Translations under genes and position numbers: made by a program | The notes under the pieces: model-generated | What the model saw: the letters and a program-made list of their open reading frames with translations, nothing else | Databases searched by the model: none | What the model was told of the DNA's origin: nothing | Part shown: positions 7,446 to 15,145 of the stretch, one piece after another | Numbering within the stretch: the stretch's first letter is position 1 | Layout of the letters: each line of letters starts with the position of its first letter | Assembly (NCBI GenBank): GCA_024697405.1 | Contig: JAILFU010000142.1 | Span: forward strand, 1-34,485 | Direction: 5' to 3' | Source of the DNA: Prevotella sp. | GTDB lineage: Bacteria > Bacteroidota > Bacteroidia > Bacteroidales > Bacteroidaceae | DNA length: 34,485 bases

Positions 7446-8307
7446 ACCGGTCGAAGCCCTCGCCGTAGACACCGATGACGGCGCTCTGCGAGACGAAGGC
7501 GGTGGGGTCGATGTCGTTGATGATGCGGAAGATGGCGTCGCTCTGACGTTTCTTGGCCAGCACAAAGAGCATTTTCACTTCCTTACCTGAATAGAAACCG
7601 TGGGCATCGATGGTGGTGCAGCCTCGGTGGGGTTCCTTGTTGATGCGCTCGCCTATCTCGAGGTACCTGTCGCTGATGATGAAGAACTGCACGCTTCGGC
7701 GCATGGAGTTCACCACCTGGTCGATGCAGAAGGCAGTGACGTAGAGCACCACGTAGCCATAGATGACTTTCTCCCAGTCCTTCAGCACGAAATAGCTGCT
7801 GGAGATGATGACCACGTCGCAGATGAGGATGACGCGGCCCAGCGACACGTCGCGGTACTTATTGACGACGGCGGCGATGATGTCGGTGCCACCCGTCGAC
7901 CCGTTGTTGGCCAGCCCCAGCCCCACGCCGCAGCCGCAGAACACGGCGCCGATGATGGCCGCCATGAACGGCTGGTCGCTGAGCAGATGGCCGGTATAGG
8001 TCTCTGTGACGATGCCTACGGCCACGGTGAGCACGCTGACGGCAAAGATGGTCTTCACGCAGAACTTCCACCCCAGAATGCGGAGCGCGATGAGCAGCAG
8101 GATGGCGTTGATGACGAAATAGGAGAACTGCACGGGTATGCCCGTAGCCCAGTAGAGGATGGAGGTGACACCGGCCACCCCGCCCGTGGTGATGTTGTTG
8201 GGCAGCAGGAACACGGCCCACCCTATACAGTACGACAGCATGGCTATCGTAATCATCACATAGTCGCGGAACTCGCGTCCCACCGATGCTTTTGTCGGTC
8301 TTTCCAT
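7411..8307 (-). CDS. YitT family membrane protein (DUF161 + DUF2179)
   Basis: This 298-residue protein has a multi-span N-terminal half and a soluble C-terminal domain. Hydrophobic segments run from ~16 to ~205 and include the family marks [11 protein letters not shown] and [14 protein letters not shown]. Residues ~215-288 form the DUF2179 domain ([34 protein letters not shown]), which in this family ends in a ferredoxin-like fold. The transported substrate of the family is not established. Start ATG 8307 gives a normal N terminus. It lies downstream of the PUL on the same strand, separated by a hairpin, and no promoter of the TAnnTTTG type was found in the 78-bp gap, so read-through from the secreted-protein gene is possible. 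Confidence 0.9.
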   Translation of the reverse strand: MERPTKASVGREFRDYVMITIAMLSYCIGWAVFLLPNNITTGGVAGVTSILYWATGIPVQFSYFVINAILLLIALRILGWKFCVKTIFAVSVLTVAVGIVTETYTGHLLSDQPFMAAIIGAVFCGCGVGLGLANNGSTGGTDIIAAVVNKYRDVSLGRVILICDVVIISSSYFVLKDWEKVIYGYVVLYVTAFCIDQVVNSMRRSVQFFIISDRYLEIGERINKEPHRGCTTIDAHGFYSGKEVKMLFVLAKKRQSDAIFRIINDIDPTAFVSQSAVIGVYGEGFDRFKVRRQKAKSQ

Positions 8308-8318
8308 TGTTATCTTTG

Positions 8319-8346
8319 AGTGGCCGCACCCGAAGGTGCAGCCACT
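8319..8346. terminator. Stem-loop between secreted-protein and YitT genes
   Basis: AGTGGCCGCACC (8319-8330) pairs with GGTGCAGCCACT (8335-8346) around a CGAA loop, with one mismatch. The plus strand continues TTTGTT, so the better intrinsic terminator would face plus. On the minus strand, the direction of the genes, no T run follows, so it may only attenuate or protect a 3' end. Confidence 0.4.
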
Positions 8347-8385
8347 TTTGTTATCAGGCTGGCCAAAGCATTCGCCTGTTTTTGC

Positions 8386-9942
8386 TTACTTCTGGAAGAA
8401 TTTCTTACCGTTGCTGACGACAATGCCCTTGTAGGTGGCATCTACTCGCTGGCCACGGAGGTTGTAGACTGCGCCGTCGGCGACGACGAATGTCTTCACA
8501 CTTTCAACGGCATTGGTGTCGTCGGCTGTGCGGGTGATGACAAACTTGGTGATGAAGATATTCGTACTGGCCTTGGAACGAGCCAGGCGGATGACCTTGC
8601 TGCCGGCATTGTCGGCTGCCACAACGTATGTGTTGGTGTTGGGCGTCTCGCCGTCTTCGTCGATGTCCTCACCATTGTTGTAGATGTTCACCCAGGTCTC
8701 TTCGTCGTTGAAGAAGGGTGCGCCGTTCTCGTAAGCCAGATAGAGCGTGGCAATCTTGCCGGCAGTATCTTTGTTTCTGTAGGCCGTAACGGCAATCTTG
8801 TCGCCCTCGGCCAGTGCCTCGTCGAGCGTGATGGTGATGTTGTCGGTATCGACATTGGCCTTCTTCGAGCTGACACGAATGGTGTAGTAGATATTGTTGG
8901 CGTAGTTGACGCTCTCGGCATCGGCACCATTGCCCACGACGGTTCCGCCGCTGACGACGGCCCCTTCCTCGCCGCCTTCCCACGAGAAGAGGGTCTTCAC
9001 GTTGTTCTGCGGAATCTCAGGAGCGGCCTCGTTGGTGCAGAAGTAGGCATCGGCCAGCACATACTTGGAGCCGGCAGGACCCTGAATGTAGACCTGCATC
9101 ACCTGCTTCTTGCCTTCGGCACTCAGGTCGACGACTGCGACAGTAGAACCGGCGGCAAACTCATAGGCGCTGCTTTCCAGACCACCGTCATACTCTACGT
9201 TGACCTTGCCGTTGGCTTCGGTAGGCTCGGCAAACTCGATGGCCAGCTTGTCGTAGTCAGCATAGCTGGTGCCCACGTTGGTGCTTGTGGCACCGTCCCA
9301 TGTGGCCAGCCACCAGCCCTTGCCGCTCCAGTCTTCGCCGATGGTGATGGTCTTCGTGGCAGCATCGTACTCGGAGTTGCCCCAGCCTGAACCCAGGTTG
9401 GTGAGGTCGAGCTGCTTCTTGGGAGCCACCTGGGGCTTGTTGCCAGCCAAAGCATCCTGGTATTCGGCCTCGGTGCCGTACCAGATGCCTACGACCTTGA
9501 TGGTAGAGGCGACGCCCTGGTCCTGGACGTACACCTGACGCACATGCTTGGCGTAGATGTCGCCCTTGAAGTCGTTGTCGACATTGTTGATGCCGTGGAC
9601 TAAGGTCTTGGTCTTCTCCAGAGGGATGCCGACGACGCCCGACTCAGCCTCGATGATCTTGGAGTCGGTGTAGTAGGTCTCGCCCCACGACTCGGTCTTG
9701 AGCCACTCGGCATAGACGATGCCGAAGCCAATCTTGCCCGTCACATTAGCAAACTGAATCCACACGTAGTCGTACTCCGACACGTCCTTGTCCAGGGCGT
9801 CGCCACCCTGGTTGAACCAGTTGCCGCCCCAGGTGCCGGCGTAGCTGTACTCAGCGCCCTCGGTCACCTCGTCGACGAGTACTGCTGCATGGGCACTGCC
9901 AACAAGGAGCAGGCCAGCGATGAAAGTAAAGATTTTCTTCAT
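8386..9942 (-). CDS. Secreted multi-domain jelly-roll protein with C-terminal sorting-like tail
   Basis: The product is about 518 residues with a signal peptide (MKKIFTFIAGLLLVGSAHA). Two related beta-sandwich modules follow. Module one (~25-150) and module two (~175-290) share the patterns YDYVWIQFA / YDKLAIEFA and VRQVYVQDQG / VMQVYIQGPAG, suggesting duplicated carbohydrate-binding-like folds. A third beta-rich domain (~300-470) ends in KVIRLARSKASTNIFITKFV. The tail GAVYNLRGQRVDATYKG...NGKKFFQK resembles short type IX-like sorting tails common on Prevotella secreted proteins. No glycosidase motif was seen, so a glycan-binding role within the PUL is inference. The ATG at 9948 would add two residues. 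It has its own strong promoter at 9993-10023. Confidence 0.75.
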   Translation of the reverse strand: MKKIFTFIAGLLLVGSAHAAVLVDEVTEGAEYSYAGTWGGNWFNQGGDALDKDVSEYDYVWIQFANVTGKIGFGIVYAEWLKTESWGETYYTDSKIIEAESGVVGIPLEKTKTLVHGINNVDNDFKGDIYAKHVRQVYVQDQGVASTIKVVGIWYGTEAEYQDALAGNKPQVAPKKQLDLTNLGSGWGNSEYDAATKTITIGEDWSGKGWWLATWDGATSTNVGTSYADYDKLAIEFAEPTEANGKVNVEYDGGLESSAYEFAAGSTVAVVDLSAEGKKQVMQVYIQGPAGSKYVLADAYFCTNEAAPEIPQNNVKTLFSWEGGEEGAVVSGGTVVGNGADAESVNYANNIYYTIRVSSKKANVDTDNITITLDEALAEGDKIAVTAYRNKDTAGKIATLYLAYENGAPFFNDEETWVNIYNNGEDIDEDGETPNTNTYVVAADNAGSKVIRLARSKASTNIFITKFVITRTADDTNAVESVKTFVVADGAVYNLRGQRVDATYKGIVVSNGKKFFQK

Positions 9943-9992
9943 AAGCATTGTTGTTGTTTTGTTTGTTAAAGATGTTGTTAATAAAATTGCTG

Positions 9993-10023
9993 CAAAATTA
10001 GTACTTTTGGCGGAAACAGCAAA
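9993..10023 (-). promoter_or_regulatory. Internal PUL promoter for the secreted protein
   Basis: On the minus strand TTTG (10020-10023) is followed after exactly 19 bp by TAATTTTG (9993-10000), an excellent Bacteroidetes promoter. Transcription would start near 9986, about 40 bases before the start codon. The -33 box lies inside the stem of the hairpin at 10019-10057. Confidence 0.8.
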
Positions 10024-10057
10024 GGCTTGCAGCAAAATCTTTGGCGCAAGCCCCTGC
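10019..10057. terminator. Stem-loop after the GH5_4 gene
   Basis: GCAAAGGCTTGC (10019-10030) faces GCAAGCCCCTGC (10046-10057). Read as minus-strand RNA, the direction of the GH5_4 gene, all 12 positions pair if two G-U wobbles are allowed; the plus-strand RNA would have two A-C mismatches there. It lies just after the GH5_4 stop on the minus strand and just before the internal promoter. A T6 run flanks it on the plus-strand side only. Termination of the upstream PUL transcript here is plausible but not certain. Confidence 0.45.
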
Positions 10058-10066
10058 TTTTTTGCT

Positions 10067-11542
10067 TTATTTAATGGAGTTGAAGAGGGCATCGGCAATT
10101 TCCTCTTCATCCCATTCCATTTCCTCACGGTCGTAGAGCCCCATCCACCAGAGGCCGCTGGTGCCGTATGCCTTGAACTTCGATGCCATATAGCGGGCGT
10201 ACTTGATGCGCTCGGTCATGGCCTTCTTGCGGTCGATGGCACCGAACTCGCCGAAGAAGAAGGGCAGTCCCAGCTCCTGGGCAAAGCGCTTCTCCACCCG
10301 CTGGAAGATGGAGTCGATCTCGGCGGTGCACTCGCTGTCGAACATGAGGTGATTCCACTCGCCGCCGTCGCAGCAGAAGTTGTAGGGGTCGTAGCTGTGG
10401 ACGCTGGCGATGAGGTGATTGGCATGCACGTCAAGGGGACACTGGAAGGCGTCTATCTCCTCCTGCTTGCTGGTAGCCCCCATGGGGTTGACGACGAGGT
10501 TGCGGTATTCGTTGTTGCCGCCGGTGGCACGCACGGCATCGACGAAGTCCTGCAAGAGGCGGTTCAGCGCCTCATAGTCGCTGGCCTGGTTGGGGGTGTT
10601 CCATTGGCGCTGTCCGTTGAGTGTCTCGTTCATGGCCTCGAAGAGCAGGTGGTCGCCATAGTCGCGGAAGCGGGTGGCAATCTGTGTCCAGAGCTTCTTG
10701 AAGCGGGGGCTGATGACGGGATACTCGTCGAGGTCGGCGGCTATCCATGCTGCATTGTCGGTGCGGCCGGCATCCTTGGCACCCGTGTCGTGCTGAACGT
10801 TGAGGATGCAGTAGGACCCGGTGTTGAGGACATAGTTCACCACCTCTTCCACACGGTTCATCCATGCCTCGTCGACATTTCCCTCGCTGTCCATGTGGGG
10901 GAACCAGGTAACGGGCACACGGACAATGTTGAACCCGCGAGAAGTAATATCGTCGAGTATTTCCTGTGTCGTGACGGGCTGTCCCCAGCTTGTCTCCCAG
11001 TCGTAGACGGTCTTTGGCTTGAACCACGACTGAGTGGCGGGGTCGTGGCTGGCATCGAGGGTGTTGCCCAGGTTGTAGCCCAGGACGAGGTTCTCTACGA
11101 ACTGGAAGCCGCTCATGAAGGTGTCGCCGGGGTCGGTGCCCATGCCGCGCTGACTGACGATGACCGTCTGCGTCAGCGAGCCGGCCTTGACGGTGATGGT
11201 GGCCTGACGGGCGTCGCCCTCGTTCTTGGCCACGAGGACACGGGTGTAGCTGTTGTGCAGCGAGTCGGCATAGCCGTAGCCGGCATGCACCTGGAGGCGG
11301 CACCAGGTGGTGTCGCTGGTCTCGGCCGTCCAGTCGCCGTCGGTGCTGATGGCCAGCATCTGTGAGCTGCTGGCCAGGGTGAAGTTCAGCTGGCTGACAG
11401 CGGCGCCGTCCTTGAGGATGGCGAGGCGGCTGGCGGTGCTGTCGTCGCTGTCGCTGCAGGAAGAGATGGCGGTGGTAGCTGTGGCAACGCCACAGCATAG
11501 CAGACAGGCGACGAAGAACTTATGGATGTTTTTGATAGTCAT
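10067..11542 (-). CDS. BACON-domain GH5 (subfamily 4-like) endo-beta-1,4-glucanase lipoprotein
   Basis: This 491-residue lipoprotein probably cleaves beta-1,4-glucan backbones at the cell surface. It has a signal peptide with lipobox Cys29 (ISSC). Residues ~50-132 form a BACON domain (STDGDWTAETSDTTWCRL, ATITVKAGSLTQTVIVSQ), and a GH5 catalytic domain covers ~145-490. Active-site features are NLGNTLDA at 157-164, WETSWGQP at 182-189, acid/base Glu306 in FEAMNET, HSY at 382-384 and nucleophile Glu432 in FFGEFGA. The NLGNTLDA/WETSWG combination is typical of GH5_4, which includes the BACON-GH5 xyloglucanase of the Bacteroides ovatus xyloglucan locus. Specificity (glucan, xyloglucan or glucomannan) cannot be told. 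It lies 49 bp after the SGBP gene on the same strand, and its leader resembles that gene's leader. Confidence 0.92.
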   Translation of the reverse strand: MTIKNIHKFFVACLLCCGVATATTAISSCSDSDDSTASRLAILKDGAAVSQLNFTLASSSQMLAISTDGDWTAETSDTTWCRLQVHAGYGYADSLHNSYTRVLVAKNEGDARQATITVKAGSLTQTVIVSQRGMGTDPGDTFMSGFQFVENLVLGYNLGNTLDASHDPATQSWFKPKTVYDWETSWGQPVTTQEILDDITSRGFNIVRVPVTWFPHMDSEGNVDEAWMNRVEEVVNYVLNTGSYCILNVQHDTGAKDAGRTDNAAWIAADLDEYPVISPRFKKLWTQIATRFRDYGDHLLFEAMNETLNGQRQWNTPNQASDYEALNRLLQDFVDAVRATGGNNEYRNLVVNPMGATSKQEEIDAFQCPLDVHANHLIASVHSYDPYNFCCDGGEWNHLMFDSECTAEIDSIFQRVEKRFAQELGLPFFFGEFGAIDRKKAMTERIKYARYMASKFKAYGTSGLWWMGLYDREEMEWDEEEIADALFNSIK

Positions 11543-11591
11543 AAATCTATAATCTTATGTAATAATGCAAAAATAACTCCTTATTACTTAT

Positions 11592-13229
11592 TTATCTTCC
11601 TCGGTAGTACAGGCGCACGTTGTCGAAGCAGACGTCAATCTTGCCCACCTTCGAGCCTTGGTTGATGCTCTGGATGCGGAAGTTCTCCAGGCCCAGGGCC
11701 ATGACGTCGGCATAGATCAAGCCTTTGTAGCAGGGGAAGACGCTGAGAGGCACGACGTGGCGATACCACTGCTGCTGCCAGGTCTGTCCGTCGATGTCGG
11801 CCAGGACGGGGTAGGTGAAGCTGCCTATGCCCTCGTCGTAGTTCACCCACGCAAAGCCGTTGTCCCACTGGTTGCGGGCATCGCCTGTGTCCAGACCGAT
11901 AGGCCAAACGGTGTAGCGCAGATAGCCCATCCAGTCGCCATTGTTATAGCTGGAACCGTTGTCGTAGACCTCCATAGCCAGATAGATGTCATCAGTGGAA
12001 GTCTCGGCGGGAATAACGTCGTAGGACGGCAGGGTGAAGCTGCTGACTTCCCAGGAGTTGCGGAAGAACAGCATCTTGCCCCACCACTGGGAACCCTCTT
12101 CTGGGATGTTGAAGCGTGCGAAGGTGCCGTCGGCAGTGAAGGGAGCGGCAGTACCGTCGGTCGTCTCGTAGCTGGCGTTGGGGTCCCAGCCGTTGTCGGC
12201 ACCACGGCCGTCGAAGTCGACGAGCAGACAGCTGTAGTCGTAGAAGGGGATGCTGGCCTCGCCGCCGCCGGTGACGACGGTGAGCTTGGCCTCGCTGCCC
12301 TCTGAGGGTTTCTGCCTGAAGACGAAGCTGATGTGGTCCTCGGTCTCGGCCACGGTGTAGTCATCGGCTGAGAGCGTGACATCGCCATATCTCACCTGCT
12401 CCACCTGTACGAAGTAGGTGCCGCTGACGGTGAGCGTCTCGCCAGGGACGGGCATGTCGGTATTAACGCCCGTGATGGTGGGAACGGAGAGATAGAGGGA
12501 GAAGGGATAGTAGGCCGTACCGGCAGCCGTCTCCACGACCAGCGTTCCCGTGTCGTAGCTCAGGCTGGGGATGGTGGCCTTCAGCGTAGAGGCGGTGACA
12601 TAGGTGTCGCGGCTGTTCAGGTAATGGTTCTGCGAGACCACCTCGTAGTTCACGTCCGTATGGGTGCCGCCGATGGTAGTCCAGACGGTGGTGTCGAGCT
12701 GCTCGGCAGTGAGGTCGGTGAAGTAGACCTTCTCTATGTCCACCAGGTTCTGGCCCACGATGCGCAGCTCGTCGCCTGCCTTGCGCGGATAGCGGGCCTG
12801 CAGGAGCGAGAGTGAGGGCGAGGGGGCGGTAATCTTGAAGCTGTAGGTGGCCGTGCCGTGGCTCGTCTCCAGCCGTATCTCATCTTTGATGCTCGAGTCG
12901 AAGGCTGTGAGACGGAAGCCTTTCTCCTCGGTGGGCACGGTGATGATGATGCTGTGGGCAGTGTTCAGCGTGGGGTTGAAGCCCACCTCCTGGTCGTTGA
13001 TATAGACTTTCTGCACATCGGCCAGGTTCTGGCCAATGACGGCAATCATCTGCCCGGTGCTGGCTTTCAGGAAGAGGCTGTCGGCCTTGGCGGGGTCGCA
13101 GGCGCGCACGCCGGTAATCTGCGGCGTGCCCATGCCCTCGTCGTCGTCCTTGCAGCTGGTGGTGGCTGCGGCAACGCCGCAGCACAGCAAACAGCAGAGG
13201 AGGTGTTTATAGAAGTTCTTCGTTGTCAT
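11592..13229 (-). CDS. Surface glycan-binding lipoprotein with IPT/TIG domains (SGBP-B type)
   Basis: This 545-residue non-catalytic lipoprotein (lipobox ATTSC, Cys26) probably captures polysaccharide at the surface. IPT/TIG-like beta-sandwich modules are visible as repeats of the form 'GQNLADVQKVYINDQEV', 'GQNLVDIEKVYFTDL' and 'GTYFVQVEQVRYGDV' at ~35-125, ~140-250 and ~255-340. The C-terminal ~200 residues (LLVDFDGRG...WDPNASYE to DVCFDNVRLYYRGR) look like the aromatic-rich binding domain of SGBP-B proteins, with many exposed-type Trp and Tyr. Position directly after susD and before a GH5 gene is the classic SGBP slot. The stop TAA is followed at once by AT-rich spacer. Confidence 0.88.
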   Translation of the reverse strand: MTTKNFYKHLLCCLLCCGVAAATTSCKDDDEGMGTPQITGVRACDPAKADSLFLKASTGQMIAVIGQNLADVQKVYINDQEVGFNPTLNTAHSIIITVPTEEKGFRLTAFDSSIKDEIRLETSHGTATYSFKITAPSPSLSLLQARYPRKAGDELRIVGQNLVDIEKVYFTDLTAEQLDTTVWTTIGGTHTDVNYEVVSQNHYLNSRDTYVTASTLKATIPSLSYDTGTLVVETAAGTAYYPFSLYLSVPTITGVNTDMPVPGETLTVSGTYFVQVEQVRYGDVTLSADDYTVAETEDHISFVFRQKPSEGSEAKLTVVTGGGEASIPFYDYSCLLVDFDGRGADNGWDPNASYETTDGTAAPFTADGTFARFNIPEEGSQWWGKMLFFRNSWEVSSFTLPSYDVIPAETSTDDIYLAMEVYDNGSSYNNGDWMGYLRYTVWPIGLDTGDARNQWDNGFAWVNYDEGIGSFTYPVLADIDGQTWQQQWYRHVVPLSVFPCYKGLIYADVMALGLENFRIQSINQGSKVGKIDVCFDNVRLYYRGR

Positions 13230-13259
13230 ATTTCTTACTTTTCGTTTTTCTCGTTTTAT

Positions 13260-13287
13260 TTTTCACCTTTCATCTTTCACTTTTCAC
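13260..13287. repeat. Heptamer array (TTTTCAC-type)x4 across the susD stop
   Basis: Four 7-bp units (TTTTCAC, CTTTCAT, CTTTCAC, TTTTCAC) begin in the SGBP-susD spacer. On the coding strand the family reads GTGAAAA, and the last susD residues Glu-Lys and its TGA stop (13277-13279) are written by it. Confidence 0.85.
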
Positions 13288-15103
13288 TTCCAAAGTCGTA
13301 GTCCACGGCGGGCTGCTTGAAGTAGGGATTCTGAATGACGTCGGTCTCAGGATAGGGCATGAAGATGTTGGCCTCGCTGAGGGTGATGGGAATCATGTTG
13401 GTGTTGGCGCGTACCAGGGCGTTCAGGTCGTAGACGTAGCCTTCGTCCTTGGTCTTGATGATGTTGCCGTTGTCGAGCACGTTGGTGGCGTTCACGTCCT
13501 GGTTGAGGGCCATGAAGTCGTTCCAATAGGTGCCTCCGGCATTGTTCACCCAGTCGGCAAAGTACCAGCAGTCGGTGCCGTTGTTCAGGTAGCAGCGGTA
13601 GCTGAAGGTACCGTCGTCGTTCTTCAGGATGTCGTTCTCCCGAATCTCAAAGGCACGATGCTGCACGTTGTTGAAGAAGTTGAGCATGTACTGGGGCTTC
13701 CAGCGGTACCACACCACCATGTCAAACCAGTTCATGTATTCCATGCAGAACTCTATGCGGCGCTCGCGGATGAGGTCTTCAAAGGTGAAACTGCTCTTAG
13801 CGGGCAGCTTGGCACGCAGGCGGGTGGCGTTGAAGGCTTTCAGCGCCTCGGCATCGCTGGTCTGCGTCTGGTTGCCCAGCAGGGCCTCGGCCTTGGTCAG
13901 GTAGACATCAGCCAGGCGCATCAGATAGGTGTTCAGGGGCGATGCCATCTGGTCGAGCTCGCCGTTGACATCAGCCTTGCGTCCCAGCACGCCCTTCTTC
14001 ACCTGCATCCAGTTCTTCTTGTAGGTAAAGCCGCCCTTGTCTGTCCATAGGTAGTCGTAGTGGCGGCCGTAGGTGAAGAAGGTGCCGCGCAGGCGGAAGG
14101 AGTCGGCAGGTTCCTCGTTGTAGTAGTCAATCATGTCGGGCGAGGGACAGAGGGAGCCGCCCCACACGTTGACATCGTCGGAGATGTCGTTGGGAGCCAG
14201 GTCGCTGTAGGTGGCGTTCATCGAGCCATACTCGTTGGAGCTGGGCTTGGCCCACCGCAGGGCGAGGATGGTCTCGGGGTTGTCGTTGTTCTGCATGCGG
14301 AACAGTTCCTCGTAGTCGTCCATCAGAGCGTACTGGCCGCAGTTGATGACCTCGTCGCAGAGGCTGACCACCTCGCGGAGGATGGCCTCGTCGCGCTGTC
14401 CGCCGTTGTCCCATCCGCTCTGTGCCAGCAGCACCTTGGCCAAGACGGCCTTGGCGGCATAGCGCGAGGGGTGGTTGTCAGTGCCTTTTTCAGGCAGGTT
14501 CTCGACAGCTCGGCGCAGGTCGCGGACAATGAAACGCAGCACGTCCTTCTCCTTCGTGAGCGGACGGATGGGCTGGTCGATAATCTCCTGATTGTTGTCG
14601 TAGAGCACGATGTCGCCCCATCCGCGCAGCAGGTAGAAATAGGCCATGGCACGCAGCAGGTAGCACTCGCCGTAGGCCTGCTGCTTCACGCTCTCGGAGA
14701 CGGCTCCCGTGGAGTAGATGCGTACATTGTCCATGGTCTCGGTGGTCATGCTGACCACATTGTAGAGCGACTTCCAGGCGTCGCTGACGTTCTCGTTCAG
14801 GCCGGTAAGCTGGAACTTGGCAAACTCGGAGTTCACGTAGGGATTCCAGGCATCGTTGGCACGGGTGGAGCCCATGTTCAGGAAGGAACGACGGTTGAAT
14901 TCATGCCAGGCACGGTTGTAGAGCGGGTTGACCGCCTTAATGACGGCCTCGTCGCTGCTGAAGTACTGGGGCACCGTGTAGTCGCTGTTGGTCTGCTTGT
15001 CGAGGAAGTCCTCGCCACAGGAGGTGAGCGCTACGCTGAATGACAAATGACAAATGACAAATGATAAACCTATCAGCTGTCTTCTACTTATCTTGGTAAT
15101 CAT
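13277..15103 (-). CDS. SusD-like starch/glycan-binding outer-membrane lipoprotein
   Basis: The 608-residue protein is the lipoprotein partner that caps the SusC transporter and binds oligosaccharide. It has a signal peptide with lipobox ALTSC (Cys29). The mature N terminus, GEDFLDKQTNSDYTVPQYFSS, is typical SusD, followed by TPR-like helices with AYGECYLLRAMAYFYLLRGWGD and a C-terminal SusD/RagB half ending ...DVIQNPYFKQPAVDYDFGSEK. The pair order SusC then SusD with a 40-bp gap is standard. Oddities: the signal-peptide core (LSFVICHLSFS) is encoded by a heptamer array, and the C-terminal residues plus stop lie in another. Start ATG 15103 is the only one that supplies the whole signal. Confidence 0.95.
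   Translation of the reverse strand: MITKISRRQLIGLSFVICHLSFSVALTSCGEDFLDKQTNSDYTVPQYFSSDEAVIKAVNPLYNRAWHEFNRRSFLNMGSTRANDAWNPYVNSEFAKFQLTGLNENVSDAWKSLYNVVSMTTETMDNVRIYSTGAVSESVKQQAYGECYLLRAMAYFYLLRGWGDIVLYDNNQEIIDQPIRPLTKEKDVLRFIVRDLRRAVENLPEKGTDNHPSRYAAKAVLAKVLLAQSGWDNGGQRDEAILREVVSLCDEVINCGQYALMDDYEELFRMQNNDNPETILALRWAKPSSNEYGSMNATYSDLAPNDISDDVNVWGGSLCPSPDMIDYYNEEPADSFRLRGTFFTYGRHYDYLWTDKGGFTYKKNWMQVKKGVLGRKADVNGELDQMASPLNTYLMRLADVYLTKAEALLGNQTQTSDAEALKAFNATRLRAKLPAKSSFTFEDLIRERRIEFCMEYMNWFDMVVWYRWKPQYMLNFFNNVQHRAFEIRENDILKNDDGTFSYRCYLNNGTDCWYFADWVNNAGGTYWNDFMALNQDVNATNVLDNGNIIKTKDEGYVYDLNALVRANTNMIPITLSEANIFMPYPETDVIQNPYFKQPAVDYDFGSEK
15039..15066. repeat. Heptamer array (AATGACA)x4 inside the susD signal peptide
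   Basis: Three perfect 7-bp units and a fourth AATGATA lie within codons ~13-22 of susD. Read on the coding strand they give TGTCATT units, the same family as the array in the rlpA-like signal peptide. Confidence 0.9.
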
Positions 15104-15145
15104 AATTACTAATTGCTAATTCCTAATTACACATTATTAATTATT
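15104..15145. repeat. Degenerate heptamer array filling the susC-susD gap
   Basis: Six 7-bp units (AATTACT, AATTGCT, AATTCCT, AATTACA, CATTATT, AATTATT) fill the whole space between the susD start and the susC stop; the susC TAA overlaps the final unit. No other signal is visible in the gap. Confidence 0.8.

Noticed and set aside
7600..8319. 239-codon plus-strand ORF opposite the YitT gene
   Set aside because: Antisense of an unmistakable membrane protein; His/Asp/Ala-rich nonsense composition.
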